Shown piece after piece: positions 27,300 through 36,450 of a stretch of 64,000 nucleotides of DNA. Each line of letters starts with the position of its first letter. Within the stretch, counting starts at the first letter, position 1. The DNA lies in assembly GCA_028285035.1 (NCBI GenBank), contig JANQQF010000094.1:62001-126000 (forward strand), read 5' to 3'. A program made the translations under genes and the position numbers. A model generated the notes under the pieces. The model searched no databases. It had not been told where the DNA came from and saw only the letters and a list, made by a program, of their open reading frames with translations. This DNA is from Phycisphaerae bacterium. GTDB lineage: Bacteria > Chloroflexota > Anaerolineae > 4572-78 > J111.

Positions 27300-27395
27300 T
27301 AGGGTCAACTAAAGTGGACCAGTTGGGTCACTTTTCATGGATCAATTGGGTCAATTGGTGCTAAAAATGGCCCATAGTGAGGTCAAACCAGGTCA
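27300..27395 (-). promoter_or_regulatory. Repeated GGGTCA operator-like array upstream of coxD
   Basis: GGGTCA occurs at 27302, 27325 and 27348, exactly 23 bases apart; the second and third are embedded in longer copies, CAGTTGGGTCA and CAATTGGGTCA. Two related TGGAYCA boxes lie at 27316 and 27338. Two further GGTCA copies follow at 27381 and 27391, ten bases apart. The array lies between the response-regulator stop and coxD, where a cox promoter would be expected. Even helical phasing suggests binding by a multimeric regulator, most simply the adjacent LuxR-type regulator. Confidence 0.6.
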
Positions 27396-27448
27396 TTGAA
27401 ATGTCTAAAATGCAACACCTTAACGATGCGCACAGATTTTGTCCATAT

Positions 27449-28087
27449 TTAAACCAAACCCCGTCTAACTGCTTGAGCAGCAGCTTGGGCTCGGGTCTGC
27501 ACATCCATCTTTGTGAAAATTTTACGGAGTTTGCGTTTAACAGTGGTGTTACTCATATAAAGTTCATCGGCAATTTGGCTGTTACTTAAGCCATCAATGA
27601 TGAGGTGCAGAATTTTCAACTCGTCGTTCGTTAGTTCCGGCTCTTCCTCGACAGGTACTGGCTCAGTCAGGGCAAAACGGACCACTTGCTCGGTAATTTG
27701 TGGACTCAACACCCGTTCACCTTGATGGGCTTTGCGAATCGCATCAACCAAAACCTCATCAGACACACTTTTCAGGACAAAGCCCTGAGCACCTGCTCGC
27801 AAGGCCCCCATCACATACTCATTTTCATCAAACGAGGTCAACATCAGCACCCGTGCTTCAGGTTGTGTCTCGCGGATACGAGCCAACACATCTAATCCTG
27901 ACTCATGAGGCATCTTGATGTCCAACAAAATGATATCAGGCTCAAAGTGTTTAAGATGAGCTAAGGCTTGTACCCCATTCTCAGCCTCAGCTACTACCTC
28001 AAGGTCATCATAATTTGAGAGCAGGCTACGAATGCCCTGCCTCACGATCGGATGATCATCCACGACTAATATACGAACTCGTTCCAT
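27449..28087 (-). CDS. NarL/FixJ-type response regulator adjacent to cox genes
   Basis: A 212-residue two-domain regulator. The receiver domain has Asp10-Asp11 and the phospho-acceptor Asp56 in LLDIKMP. The C-terminal LuxR-type helix-turn-helix runs from about 148 to 205 and contains DGLSNSQIADELYMSNTTVKRKLRKI, with one unusual feature: VKRKLRKI replaces the common VKTHLSRI. It is transcribed after the histidine kinase (21-base gap) and ends about 190 bases before the coxD start. It probably controls the cox cluster; that is an inference from position and from the repeated sites between them. Confidence 0.88.
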   Translation of the reverse strand: MERVRILVVDDHPIVRQGIRSLLSNYDDLEVVAEAENGVQALAHLKHFEPDIILLDIKMPHESGLDVLARIRETQPEARVLMLTSFDENEYVMGALRAGAQGFVLKSVSDEVLVDAIRKAHQGERVLSPQITEQVVRFALTEPVPVEEEPELTNDELKILHLIIDGLSNSQIADELYMSNTTVKRKLRKIFTKMDVQTRAQAAAQAVRRGLV

Positions 28088-28108
28088 AACTATTTATCCC
28101 AAATCACA

Positions 28109-29383
28109 TCAAATCGGTACAACAATTTCAATTCGTGTTCCTTGCCCTACATTGGTATCAATTTCCAAAGTTCCCCCTAAACTCTCCGCTCGTTCACGCA
28201 TACTACGTAGCCCAAAACTACCGTGATTATTTTGCTGCACAGCAGCTAAATCAAAACCGCAGCCATCATCAATGACCGTCAGTTTCAGGGTATGGGGAGC
28301 AAAAACCACAACCACATCAGCTTGATCAGCTTTGGCGTGGACGCCAATATTATGGAGAGCCTCTTGGGTAAGCCTGTAGAGATTGGTTTCGACATTAGAG
28401 GGTAGACGGGTGGCTGATCCTAAGATTTCAATGCTGCAAGGCACTTGGCTGTACTTCTCAAAGCGCCCTGCGTAACGACGGATTGCGGGCACAAACCCAA
28501 GTGTATCCAGCGTAGGTGGGCGCAAGTCGTGAATAATTCGTTTGATTTCCGCTTCAACCCGATGCAATATCTCTTGCCCAGCCTGCAATGCTTCTTCAGC
28601 CCGATCCAACTGTTTTGCCGCAATGCGCTTTTGTGACGATTTTAGCTCTAGCATGGCCCCAATCAAGAGCTGGTTGATGCCATCATGCATATCAAGCGCG
28701 ATTCGTTGCCGCTCACGCTCCTGCACATCGACGGTCTCAAGCAACAATTGCTTCAATTGATTGGCTTTTTGGGCCAAGGCCTCCTTTGCTTCTTCAAGCT
28801 GCTGAGTCCGGCTGGCCACTTTTAACTCCAAAGCTTCATTGGCCGCAGTTAATTGCTCATACAGTTGGGCATTGCGAATAACGATGGCGACCTGAGCAGC
28901 ATAGGTCATCAAAAGTTGCTCGTGTTCAAGATCATACGGCTCGGAACGATTAGCCAGCCCAATCATCCCGATGGGCTTATCGTGAATGCGTAATGGCACG
29001 CCCAAAAATGTTCGAACGGGGGGATGACCTTGCGGTTGGCCCACCCGGGCTGGGTCAATCAGCGCATCATCTGACCGAACCGGACGATTTTCCAGAACAG
29101 CACGAGCAAACACATTGGGACGAAGGGGAATAAGATGATTATGGTGGTAAAATACTTCTGAGGGATAAAAACCTTGGATTTCAACAACATCCAGCGCTTT
29201 GCCGTGGGCCGCAACCAAACCGATAAACCCAAATTGGGAGCCTGTCAAATCAAGGCAGTGCTGCAAAGCCGTGTTAAAAACAGACTCCAAGCTATGTAGC
29301 GCAGAGAGTTCAACTGCTAAATGGTAAAGCGCTTGTAATCGTTCTTGTTGTTGTGGGCTAACTGTTAGTGGGGAGATTGTCAT
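28109..29383 (-). CDS. Soluble GAF-domain histidine kinase (NarL family)
   Basis: A 424-residue cytoplasmic kinase without membrane helices. A GAF domain spans about 29-172, a coiled coil about 173-225, and the HisKA_3 dimerisation domain has the phospho-accepting His233 in LDMHDGINQLL. The HATPase domain follows, with the N-box QEALHNIGVHA and G-boxes DDGCGFDL and GSFGLRSMRERAE. GAF domains of related kinases (for example DosS/DosT) can bind haem and sense O2, NO or CO; whether this one binds haem cannot be read here. It pairs with the response regulator downstream and heads the cox region. Confidence 0.88.
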   Translation of the reverse strand: MTISPLTVSPQQQERLQALYHLAVELSALHSLESVFNTALQHCLDLTGSQFGFIGLVAAHGKALDVVEIQGFYPSEVFYHHNHLIPLRPNVFARAVLENRPVRSDDALIDPARVGQPQGHPPVRTFLGVPLRIHDKPIGMIGLANRSEPYDLEHEQLLMTYAAQVAIVIRNAQLYEQLTAANEALELKVASRTQQLEEAKEALAQKANQLKQLLLETVDVQERERQRIALDMHDGINQLLIGAMLELKSSQKRIAAKQLDRAEEALQAGQEILHRVEAEIKRIIHDLRPPTLDTLGFVPAIRRYAGRFEKYSQVPCSIEILGSATRLPSNVETNLYRLTQEALHNIGVHAKADQADVVVVFAPHTLKLTVIDDGCGFDLAAVQQNNHGSFGLRSMRERAESLGGTLEIDTNVGQGTRIEIVVPI

Positions 29384-29557
29384 CGTTGACCTACATGCTA
29401 CAAAATAAATTCACCTCATCATATTGTATTAAAGCTACAAGGGATGACAAATTATGCATCTTTATCTATATTCATAGAGCAAAATGATGGACACAGGCTT
29501 GCGATTTTTACCTGTTTAGTGATAATGGGACCGCACTTCGTTACTAAGGATTAAACA

Positions 29558-30592
29558 TTGGCTGATATCAAGAGTATTTTAACCAAATATATTCCTGACA
29601 TTGACAACACTGTCAAATCATTTCTCTCGGATGCACCAAATTTTATGCATGGTGTCATCAGCTATCATTTTGGCTGGGTCGATCAGGATTTCCAGCCGGC
29701 CACAGTCAGTCGGGGCAAGATGTTCCGTCCAACGATCAATCTTTTGGTCTTTGAAGCTCTGACGGGCGATCATCGGGGAGCATTGCCAGTGGCAGCGTCA
29801 ATCGAAATGATCCACAACTTTAGCTTGCTGCACGATGATATCGAGGATGGCGACATCGAACGACGGGGTCGGCCCACCGCTTGGACGATTTGGGGGCAGC
29901 CCCTCATCATCAATGTGGGCGATTATCTCTACTCGCTCGCCTACAAAACAATGTACGGTCTTGATGAGGAGAAATTTAGCCCTGAAACACGGTTAACTGT
30001 CTTCAAACTGATGAATGACACCTGTCTGGATTTAACCAAAGGTCAAGATTTGGATATGCGTTTTGAAACGATGGGTGCCAATGTATCCACCGAGATGTAT
30101 CTTGATATGGTTTACAAAAAAACTGGCGCGTTGGTTAATGCAGCGATCTTATCGGCGGCTATCTTGGGAACAACCGATCAAAATATCATTGAAGGTTACG
30201 AAATTTTCGCCAAAAATATCGGGCGGGCCTTTCAAATTCAGGATGACATCCTCGGTATTTGGGGCGATAGCAGCCAAACCGGAAAATCATCCAACAATGA
30301 TTTATATCGAAAAAAGAAGACCCTACCCATCATTTATATGTTTGATCAGGCAACAGGTGATCGAAAGCAGCAACTGATGGACTACTATGCCAGTGACGAT
30401 CCGCTGAGCGATGACGCAATCGTCTTCGTACGGGAGAGTTTGGCCGAAACCGGGGCCAAAGCCTACGCTCAGGAAATGGCCAACACCCTACAAACCCAAG
30501 CCTTTGCTGGTCTGACGCAAACAGGCATCAACAACCAAGCCCAACGCGATTTAGAAGCCATCGCCCGTTTCTTAATTGATCGGTCCTACTAA
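29558..30592 (+). CDS. Polyprenyl (geranylgeranyl/farnesyl-type) diphosphate synthase
   Basis: A 344-residue trans-isoprenyl diphosphate synthase. The first Asp-rich motif is DDIED at 93-97; the second reads DDILGIWGD from 229, with Gly in place of the final Asp of DDxxD, as in several GGPP synthases. Chain elongation of isoprenoid diphosphates in the cytoplasm feeds quinones, carotenoids or lipids; product length is not determined by eye. The start is a TTG at 29558 after AAGGA. It is divergent from the histidine kinase and followed closely by uppS, so the two isoprenoid genes are probably one operon. Confidence 0.9.
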   Translation: MADIKSILTKYIPDIDNTVKSFLSDAPNFMHGVISYHFGWVDQDFQPATVSRGKMFRPTINLLVFEALTGDHRGALPVAASIEMIHNFSLLHDDIEDGDIERRGRPTAWTIWGQPLIINVGDYLYSLAYKTMYGLDEEKFSPETRLTVFKLMNDTCLDLTKGQDLDMRFETMGANVSTEMYLDMVYKKTGALVNAAILSAAILGTTDQNIIEGYEIFAKNIGRAFQIQDDILGIWGDSSQTGKSSNNDLYRKKKTLPIIYMFDQATGDRKQQLMDYYASDDPLSDDAIVFVRESLAETGAKAYAQEMANTLQTQAFAGLTQTGINNQAQRDLEAIARFLIDRSY

Positions 30593-30612
30593 TACATATG
30601 TGGAGCAAGACA

Positions 30613-31359
30613 ATGGTTACAACACAAACAGATCAACACACTGAAGAAACAGAATATCCGCCTCTCAAAAATCCGCCATATCACATTGGTATCATTATGG
30701 ATGGTAATGGTCGGTGGGCCAAAACCAATGGGAAGAGCCGGGTTGAAGGTCACCGAGCAGGCACCGAAAATCTGCGTCGCACTCTGCGTAGCTCTGTTGA
30801 GTTTGGGGTAAAGATGCTCACAATTTATGCCTTCTCCACTGAAAATTGGAAACGTCCTCCCTTCGAGGTAATGGGGTTGATGCGCATTTTGGAAGATGTG
30901 ATTGATCGAGAGTTGGATGAATTGAACGAGAGTGGGGTTCAGCTACGGCACATCGGCCAGATAGAGCGGTTACAGCCTGCTATTCGAAAAAAAGTTCGGC
31001 ACGCCATCGAGATGACGAAAAACAACGAACGACTAATTTTGAATATTGCCTTTAATTATGGGGGTCGAGCGGAAATTGTGGATGCGGTGCAAAAATTGAT
31101 GCAGGATAATGTACAGCCAGAGGATGTTAGTGAAGAGTTATTGAGTAATTATATGTATACAAGTGGTTGCCCCGACCCCGACCTTATCATCCGCACCAGT
31201 GGCGAATTTCGTACCAGCAATTTTTTGATCTGGCAAGCCGCCTACGCCGAGTATTACATCACCCCTACCTACTGGCCAGCCTTCGACAAAGATGAATATT
31301 ACAAAGCTCTACAGCACTTTGAGCAGCGAGATCGCCGCTTTGGTGGGCGAAACGAATAA
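30613..31359 (+). CDS. uppS: Isoprenyl (undecaprenyl) diphosphate synthase
   Basis: A cis-prenyltransferase making the C55 lipid carrier for cell-wall and glycan synthesis. MDGNGRWA holds the catalytic Asp30; [11 protein letters not shown] and, near the C-terminus, [11 protein letters not shown] with SNFLIWQ are diagnostic. The start was placed at the ATG at 30613, because GGAG sits seven bases before it; the upstream ATG at 30598 would overlap that site. This gives 248 residues, normal for the family. It follows the polyprenyl synthase by 20 bases. Confidence 0.95.
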   Translation: MVTTQTDQHTEETEYPPLKNPPYHIGIIMDGNGRWAKTNGKSRVEGHRAGTENLRRTLRSSVEFGVKMLTIYAFSTENWKRPPFEVMGLMRILEDVIDRELDELNESGVQLRHIGQIERLQPAIRKKVRHAIEMTKNNERLILNIAFNYGGRAEIVDAVQKLMQDNVQPEDVSEELLSNYMYTSGCPDPDLIIRTSGEFRTSNFLIWQAAYAEYYITPTYWPAFDKDEYYKALQHFEQRDRRFGGRNE

Positions 31360-31361
31360 AA

Positions 31362-31849
31362 TCAGGTCCGATTTTTGATGGGCAAATTCAGATAGGTGGC
31401 AACCTTTCGGGCCAGTGCCTGTGTATCTCTGGAACCAAGACCAAAGGCAATCGTAGCCGGCTTAACCTTTTTACCTCGCAGGACAATCTCTTCTTCCCCC
31501 GCATCTCCTTCTACATAAACTGTATCAAATCCTGACAAGGTATAGCTTTTTTGCCATTTAAACAGTTTGTAATTCGTAAAAACGGTCACAACATCCTGCC
31601 GTCGATCAAGTTCTGCCTCTATCGTTCGCAAGATATTCCCCCACCTATAAAAATTAATAGCCCCCCAAACAACCAAACATAAGCAGAATCTATAGTTGCA
31701 GTAAATGTCCAAAAGCGATGATTAACTAAACTGTTAATAAGCAAAAATATCCCGCCGAGGATAAACAAGACCATCAAAATATAGGCAAGGATTGGGTAAC
31801 GGCTTTTGATAATGATTTTGTCAGGTGACAGGAAGCGATTTTGTTGCAT
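31362..31849 (-). pseudogene. Small membrane protein gene split by a frameshift in a G-tract
   Basis: Two overlapping frames form one sensible protein. The first (from 31849) has 76 residues with two membrane helices; the second (to 31362) supplies a soluble domain with ELDRRQDVVTVFTNY and ending LNLPIKNRT. Adding one G to the run of five G near 31643-31647 joins them in frame (IGGG-NILRTIEAEL), giving about 162 residues. This could be a sequencing error or a real one-base loss. The layout (two helices then a beta-rich domain) recalls bacterial PH-domain membrane proteins, a weak resemblance only. Confidence 0.5.
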
Positions 31850-31939
31850 GACAGGACCCTGTTAATGTAGTAGCTTTATTGTGACACAAAGCTCACCCCG
31901 AGATAACCACACTTTTTTCCTAAGATTTGAGAATTTTTG

Positions 31940-31969
31940 TTGACCAAGTGCTGAATGTACCAAGATAAT
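31940..31969 (+). promoter_or_regulatory. Probable promoter of the Ser/Thr kinase gene
   Basis: TTGACC (31940-31945) and GATAAT (31964-31969) with an 18-base spacer, about 80 bases before the ATG at 32049. Confidence 0.5.
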
Positions 31970-32048
31970 AGTGAGACAAAAGGGTTTAGATTTGTAGATT
32001 CGCCTGATCATTCTTGCGTAGAACACCTTATTCGGATAAGGTAGACCT

Positions 32049-35000
32049 ATGATTGGGCAAACCATTAACAATCGGTACCAAGTCGAAACGCTGTTAGGCA
32101 GAGGGGGGATGGGCTCTGTTTATCGGGCGACTGATCTGGGGCAAAATCGTGTCGTTGCTCTCAAGTTTCTCGATCTCTATCGTGGGGAGCAGTCAGAGGC
32201 CGCCCTGACCCGCTTTCAGCGAGAATTTCGAGTGCTTACCCGACTAAACCATCCTCACATCATCCAAGCTTATGAATTTGGCAGCCACAAGGATACCCCT
32301 TATTTTGCCCTTGAATTTTTGGATGGCGACACGTTGTCTACTGAAATAGACGCCGCCCCACTTCCCAGAGAGCGAACGCTTCAGCTCGCCTTGCAAATCT
32401 GTAATCCGCTGACCTACTTGCATTCCAAAACGATTGTCCATCGTGATCTCAAGTCTGACAACTTGATGTTGGTCAAGAATGGAACCTCAGCCCCGTTGCA
32501 AATCAAGCTAATGGATTTTGGTTTGGTGCATCAGGCTGGGCTTTCGATGCAACTGACCCAGGGGGGGATGGTCTTGGGCACCGTGGCCTATATGGCTCCT
32601 GAGCAGGCTCAGGGGTTTCCGGTTGACTTTCGAACCGATCTTTATGCCTTGGGCGCAATCCTCTATCAGATGACAACGGGCCAGCTTCCCTTTACCGCCG
32701 ATAATCCGGCGGTGATGTTGATGAACCTGTTAAGCAGCACCCCACCTGCCCCGCATCAAATCAACTCCGAGATTGACAGCCCTTTAAGCGAGCTAATTCT
32801 ACAGCTTTTGGCCAAAGAGCCATCCGAACGCCCTGCCAGCACTGAGGCCGTGACAGCCCGATTGGCTGCTTTGGCCAATGAAACAAGCCCAGCCGCCACA
32901 GTAGTCATTGATCCATTACATCATCCCGGACGGATTGATTTGATTCCCCGTATTCCACTTATTGGTCGGGAGAAAACCTTGACCCAACTCCGACAAATAT
33001 GGAATACCGCTCGGGCTGGACAGGGGCAGGTCGTGTTATTAGCAGGGCTAGCTGGTGCTGGCAAAACTCGCCTCCTGGACGAAATCAGACCGCACGTCAG
33101 GCTTGAGCAAGGCTGGGTGGTTCGGAGCCACTGCCACGATCAAGGAGCCCTCCCTTATCAGCCAATCACCACAATTTTAGAAGATTTGTTGCACCGTCTT
33201 CCCGAGACTGTGACCGATGCCCTACCCACCGAATTAACCCGTCTCTTGCCAGGAAATAACAGTGAGGGCCATAACCTGCCCGATGAGAGCGATCAAGCCG
33301 AGGCCAGACGTCGACTATTTGTGGCGTGCTGGGAGGTAATCCAGCACGCCACAGAGGACCGTCCCCTCCAACTCATTATCGAAGATTTGCAGTGGACCGA
33401 TCCCGCTACGCTAGATCTCATCGATTATCTGATGAGCCAAACAGACCAGACACGCCTGCTCTTGACCCTCACCTATCGCTCCGAAGAATTTGACCCTGCC
33501 GCCAAGCTGGCGATGTTACGCCAGGATGTAGGCCGCCAAGCAATGGCCAAAACCATCGATCTGACCTTGTTAAATCGTGAGCAGGTGGCTCGATTTTTGC
33601 AGCAGGCCTTGAGTTGGCCCAACGTGCCGGAGTGGCTTATTGACAACTTCTATCAGGCCACTGACGGCAACCCCCTCTTTATCGAAGAAACACTCAAGGC
33701 TTTAGCCGCTGAAGGGCAGATAGCAACATGGAAGGCCCAAGACACGGGTCAAATTCATAAAGTGACCATCTCTCAAGCTAATTTACAACTGCCACAAAAT
33801 GTGCTGGATTTGGCTCAACGTCGTTTACAGTTGTTGACAGATGAGGATCGGACCATTTTGACCACAGCGGCTGTTTTGGGGCAAGAGTTCCCCTTTATGT
33901 TGCTGGAAACGGTAGCCAGACTTGAGGAAGAGGCACTGCTTGACGCCGTCGAGCGTCTGCTGGCTGCTCGCCTCATCGAAGAGCTCCCCTTACAAGATGG
34001 CGAGGATCGCTACCGATTTGCCCAGGAAGCGTTGCGGCAAGCCTTGTTGACTAACATCAGCCAGCGGCGACAACGACTGCTTCACCGACGGGCTGGCGAA
34101 GCTATTCAATCAATCTACGATACCAGCCAGCGCTGGACCTGGCCCCTCCTAGCCCACCATTTTGCCTTAGCAGGGAATGAAAGTCAGGCTCTCAAGTATT
34201 TCATTTTGTCCGGGGATGCTGCAGCACGAGTATATGCCAACATCGAAGCTATCAATTACTTTGGCCGCGTCCTGGAAATCGCAAAACAGGCTCAAACGGT
34301 TGATCCACCCGATGTTCTCGTTCAGCTTTGCACGCGATTGGGTCGTGCCCTGGAGTTAAATGCGCAATTTGAACAGGCGCTAGCCCATTACGAGACCATC
34401 GGTCAGTTGGCCAATGACCGCAATGATCAGGCGTTGGCTTTAACTGCCTTACTAGCTCGAATTACTCTCTACGCCGCTCCCAATGCGGTCCACAACTCAA
34501 GCCGGGCCGAGGTATTATCAGAAGAAGCGCTTACCCTAGCGCGTAAAATGGGCGACCGTGCCGCGGAGGTAAAACTTTTGCGGACATTGATCAATGTTTA
34601 TGCGTTCACTAACAGAGTATCACAAGCAATTTCTGCCGGAGAGCAAGCCTTAAGTGTCGCTCGGGGCCTCGACTTAACAGAGGAGATGGCCTTTATTCTG
34701 ACCGATGTCGGCCGTTTCTGTATGATGAGCAATCGCATCGAGCAGGGTAGAACATTTTTGAGCGAGGCCAGCACACTATGGCAAGCGTTGGATAATCTCC
34801 CGCTACTGGCCGATAGCCTGAATGCCAATATTCTTCTCAACATTTACCTGACTGAGTATGAAGAGGCTTTAGCGATTTCAGATAAAGCCTATCAAATTAA
34901 CCTGTCGATTGACAATGTTTGGGGACAATCCCACAGTCGATACAAGATTGGCCAAATCTATTGGGACCGGGGACAAGCGGAGCAGGCCATCACCATTACA

Positions 35001-35483
35001 GAAAAGGCCATTACTTTGGCCGAACAGGCTGGCTTTGTCGTCCCTCAGGTCATTGGTCGGGCTGACTTGGCTATAGTCTATACAGAACTTGGCGCATTCA
35101 AGCGAGCCTTGGAGATTGGACACTTGGCCCTTAAGGTGCAGGCAGAAAGGATGCCAGCTAGTATTCCCTACAACCTCGCCTCGCTCGTCCACACTTATGT
35201 ATTGCAAGGTAATTTTGATGAAGCCAAAGCTATGATGGATCGGCATAAGCAAAGCATGACCTCAGGCGCAATCCCTGCGTTTGTCATCCCCGCCACTTTG
35301 GCTGAGGGTGAATTTTTATTGGCGAATGGCGATCTGGACGAGGCCAGACAAGTCCTGGATACCTTGCTCACCACCTTAAATGAGGCCCAAATGCATGTAT
35401 ATGTGCCTCAAACCTTGTATTTACTGGGACAAACATTGTTGGGCTTAGGTGACACTGAGGCAGGCCACCAGTTACCTACTTGA
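32049..35483 (+). CDS. Ser/Thr protein kinase - STAND ATPase - TPR regulator (frameshifted near its C-terminus)
   Basis: A 1144-residue multi-domain signalling protein. The Hanks-type kinase domain (1-275) has the glycine loop GRGGMGSVY, Lys39, HRDLKSDN with Asp133, DFG from Asp156 and GTVAYMAPEQ. Next is an AAA/STAND ATPase (about 305-560) with Walker A GLAGAGKTR and Walker B IIEDLQWTD, then TPR repeats from about 720 to the end. All catalytic residues are present, so the kinase is likely active. The frame ends with an unnatural HQLPT tail, while the matching continuation lies in another frame directly downstream (35449-35697). The intact protein would have about 1216 residues. Target unknown. 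Confidence 0.88.
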   Translation: MIGQTINNRYQVETLLGRGGMGSVYRATDLGQNRVVALKFLDLYRGEQSEAALTRFQREFRVLTRLNHPHIIQAYEFGSHKDTPYFALEFLDGDTLSTEIDAAPLPRERTLQLALQICNPLTYLHSKTIVHRDLKSDNLMLVKNGTSAPLQIKLMDFGLVHQAGLSMQLTQGGMVLGTVAYMAPEQAQGFPVDFRTDLYALGAILYQMTTGQLPFTADNPAVMLMNLLSSTPPAPHQINSEIDSPLSELILQLLAKEPSERPASTEAVTARLAALANETSPAATVVIDPLHHPGRIDLIPRIPLIGREKTLTQLRQIWNTARAGQGQVVLLAGLAGAGKTRLLDEIRPHVRLEQGWVVRSHCHDQGALPYQPITTILEDLLHRLPETVTDALPTELTRLLPGNNSEGHNLPDESDQAEARRRLFVACWEVIQHATEDRPLQLIIEDLQWTDPATLDLIDYLMSQTDQTRLLLTLTYRSEEFDPAAKLAMLRQDVGRQAMAKTIDLTLLNREQVARFLQQALSWPNVPEWLIDNFYQATDGNPLFIEETLKALAAEGQIATWKAQDTGQIHKVTISQANLQLPQNVLDLAQRRLQLLTDEDRTILTTAAVLGQEFPFMLLETVARLEEEALLDAVERLLAARLIEELPLQDGEDRYRFAQEALRQALLTNISQRRQRLLHRRAGEAIQSIYDTSQRWTWPLLAHHFALAGNESQALKYFILSGDAAARVYANIEAINYFGRVLEIAKQAQTVDPPDVLVQLCTRLGRALELNAQFEQALAHYETIGQLANDRNDQALALTALLARITLYAAPNAVHNSSRAEVLSEEALTLARKMGDRAAEVKLLRTLINVYAFTNRVSQAISAGEQALSVARGLDLTEEMAFILTDVGRFCMMSNRIEQGRTFLSEASTLWQALDNLPLLADSLNANILLNIYLTEYEEALAISDKAYQINLSIDNVWGQSHSRYKIGQIYWDRGQAEQAITITEKAITLAEQAGFVVPQVIGRADLAIVYTELGAFKRALEIGHLALKVQAERMPASIPYNLASLVHTYVLQGNFDEAKAMMDRHKQSMTSGAIPAFVIPATLAEGEFLLANGDLDEARQVLDTLLTTLNEAQMHVYVPQTLYLLGQTLLGLGDTEAGHQLPT

Positions 35484-35697
35484 AGCTCGGGCTCAGGCCG
35501 AGGCCATCGGTTCAAAGCGAATGCTGTGGCAAATTTTGGCCGCTTTGGCTGAGATTGAAACCGACCCTGGCGAAGTCAAACAATTACGCCAACAAGCCCT
35601 CAAGATTATCGACTACATCGCAGAGCACACCCCACCAGACTTACGCGACTCGTTTCTGGCCCTGCCAAAGGTACGGGCGATATATAAGATTTCTTAA
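35449..35697 (+). pseudogene. Out-of-frame C-terminal continuation of the kinase-STAND-TPR gene
   Basis: About 75 residues of TPR-like helices (SYLLEARAQAEAIGS..., ending RAIYKIS) continue the preceding protein one frame away. Removing one G from AGGCAGGCC near 35460-35466 fuses the frames (GDTEA then ATSYLLEAR). It has no ribosome binding site of its own, so it is not a separate gene. Confidence 0.65.
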
Positions 35698-35729
35698 TCT
35701 GACTCCTTAAAAATTGGCTCTATTTTATC

Positions 35730-35758
35730 TTGACAAATTAACGGTTATTGTATATAAT
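35730..35758 (+). promoter_or_regulatory. Perfect-consensus sigma70 promoter
   Basis: TTGACA (35730-35735), a 17-base spacer and TATAAT (35753-35758) match the consensus at all 12 positions. It precedes the NMN adenylyltransferase-like gene by about 35 bases and implies strong, possibly constitutive transcription. Confidence 0.85.
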
Positions 35759-35791
35759 GCACTATAATAGTGTAAAAAGAACAAAAAGCCT

Positions 35792-36352
35792 ATGAAAACT
35801 TCATCAGCAAATCTCAACCGCATCGGAATGGTCGCTCGCTGGCGACCGGTGCATCTCGGCCAAACGCCTGTACTACGGGCACTCTGTGAACATACAGATG
35901 AGGCCCTCATCGGGATTGGGAGCAGCAATCGCTACAATTTACGCAATCCGTTCACGCTGGAAGAAACGATCGATATGCTCAATTTGGCCTTAGCTGGCTA
36001 TGACAACTATCAGCTCATTCCCGTGCCCGATTTAGATGACGGCCCTCGTTGGCGAAAGATGATCTTGGAGCTATTTGGACCATTAGACCTTTTCGTGACT
36101 GATAATCCATATGTCGCCAGTCTTCTTAACAAGGATTATGGGATCATTCGGCCAGTGAGACTCGTCCCAGAGGAAGAGAAAATTGCAGTGAGCGGCACAA
36201 TGGTCCGCCGAACGATGGCGCAGGGGGATAGCTGGCAAGATTTAGTCCCTCCCGAAATTGCGGCTTATCTGATCGAGAATGGGCTGGACCATCGATTTCG
36301 AAAAGAGTTTGGGTTACAAACATTGGCCCAAAGCACGATTATAAAAAAGTAG
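35792..36352 (+). CDS. Nicotinamide-nucleotide adenylyltransferase-like (NadM-type) nucleotidyltransferase
   Basis: A 186-residue nucleotidyltransferase. The N-terminal RIGMVARWRPVHLGQ is the nucleotide-binding motif of the family; the usual HxGH is HLGQ here, with the final His replaced by Gln. The C-terminal SGTMVRR block matches the ISSTxIR motif. NadM makes NAD from NMN and ATP; the nearby nadE supports a role in NAD supply. The changed HxGH position leaves room for another substrate (for example a cytidylyltransferase-like reaction). It starts at an ATG with a weak binding site (AAAAAG) but a perfect promoter. Confidence 0.7.
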   Translation: MKTSSANLNRIGMVARWRPVHLGQTPVLRALCEHTDEALIGIGSSNRYNLRNPFTLEETIDMLNLALAGYDNYQLIPVPDLDDGPRWRKMILELFGPLDLFVTDNPYVASLLNKDYGIIRPVRLVPEEEKIAVSGTMVRRTMAQGDSWQDLVPPEIAAYLIENGLDHRFRKEFGLQTLAQSTIIKK

Positions 36353-36438
36353 CAGAGTAGCAAGGTAACAAGCCACCACTTTGCAACTTTGCTATTATCC
36401 GCCCAACAATCAACTACTAATTACTGATTACTGACAAC
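36351..36438. repeat. Heptad-armed palindromic repeat before the vWA gene
   Basis: AGCAGAG, TAGCAAG, GTAACAA (left) face the inverse TTTGCAA, CTTTGCT, ATTATCC. A separate run CAACAAT, CAACTAC, TAATTAC, TGATTAC, TGACAAC continues in strict 7-bp register. The element begins inside the stop region of the NadM-like gene and ends a dozen bases before the next start codon. Confidence 0.55.
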
Positions 36439-36450
36439 GGAGGTGAAACC

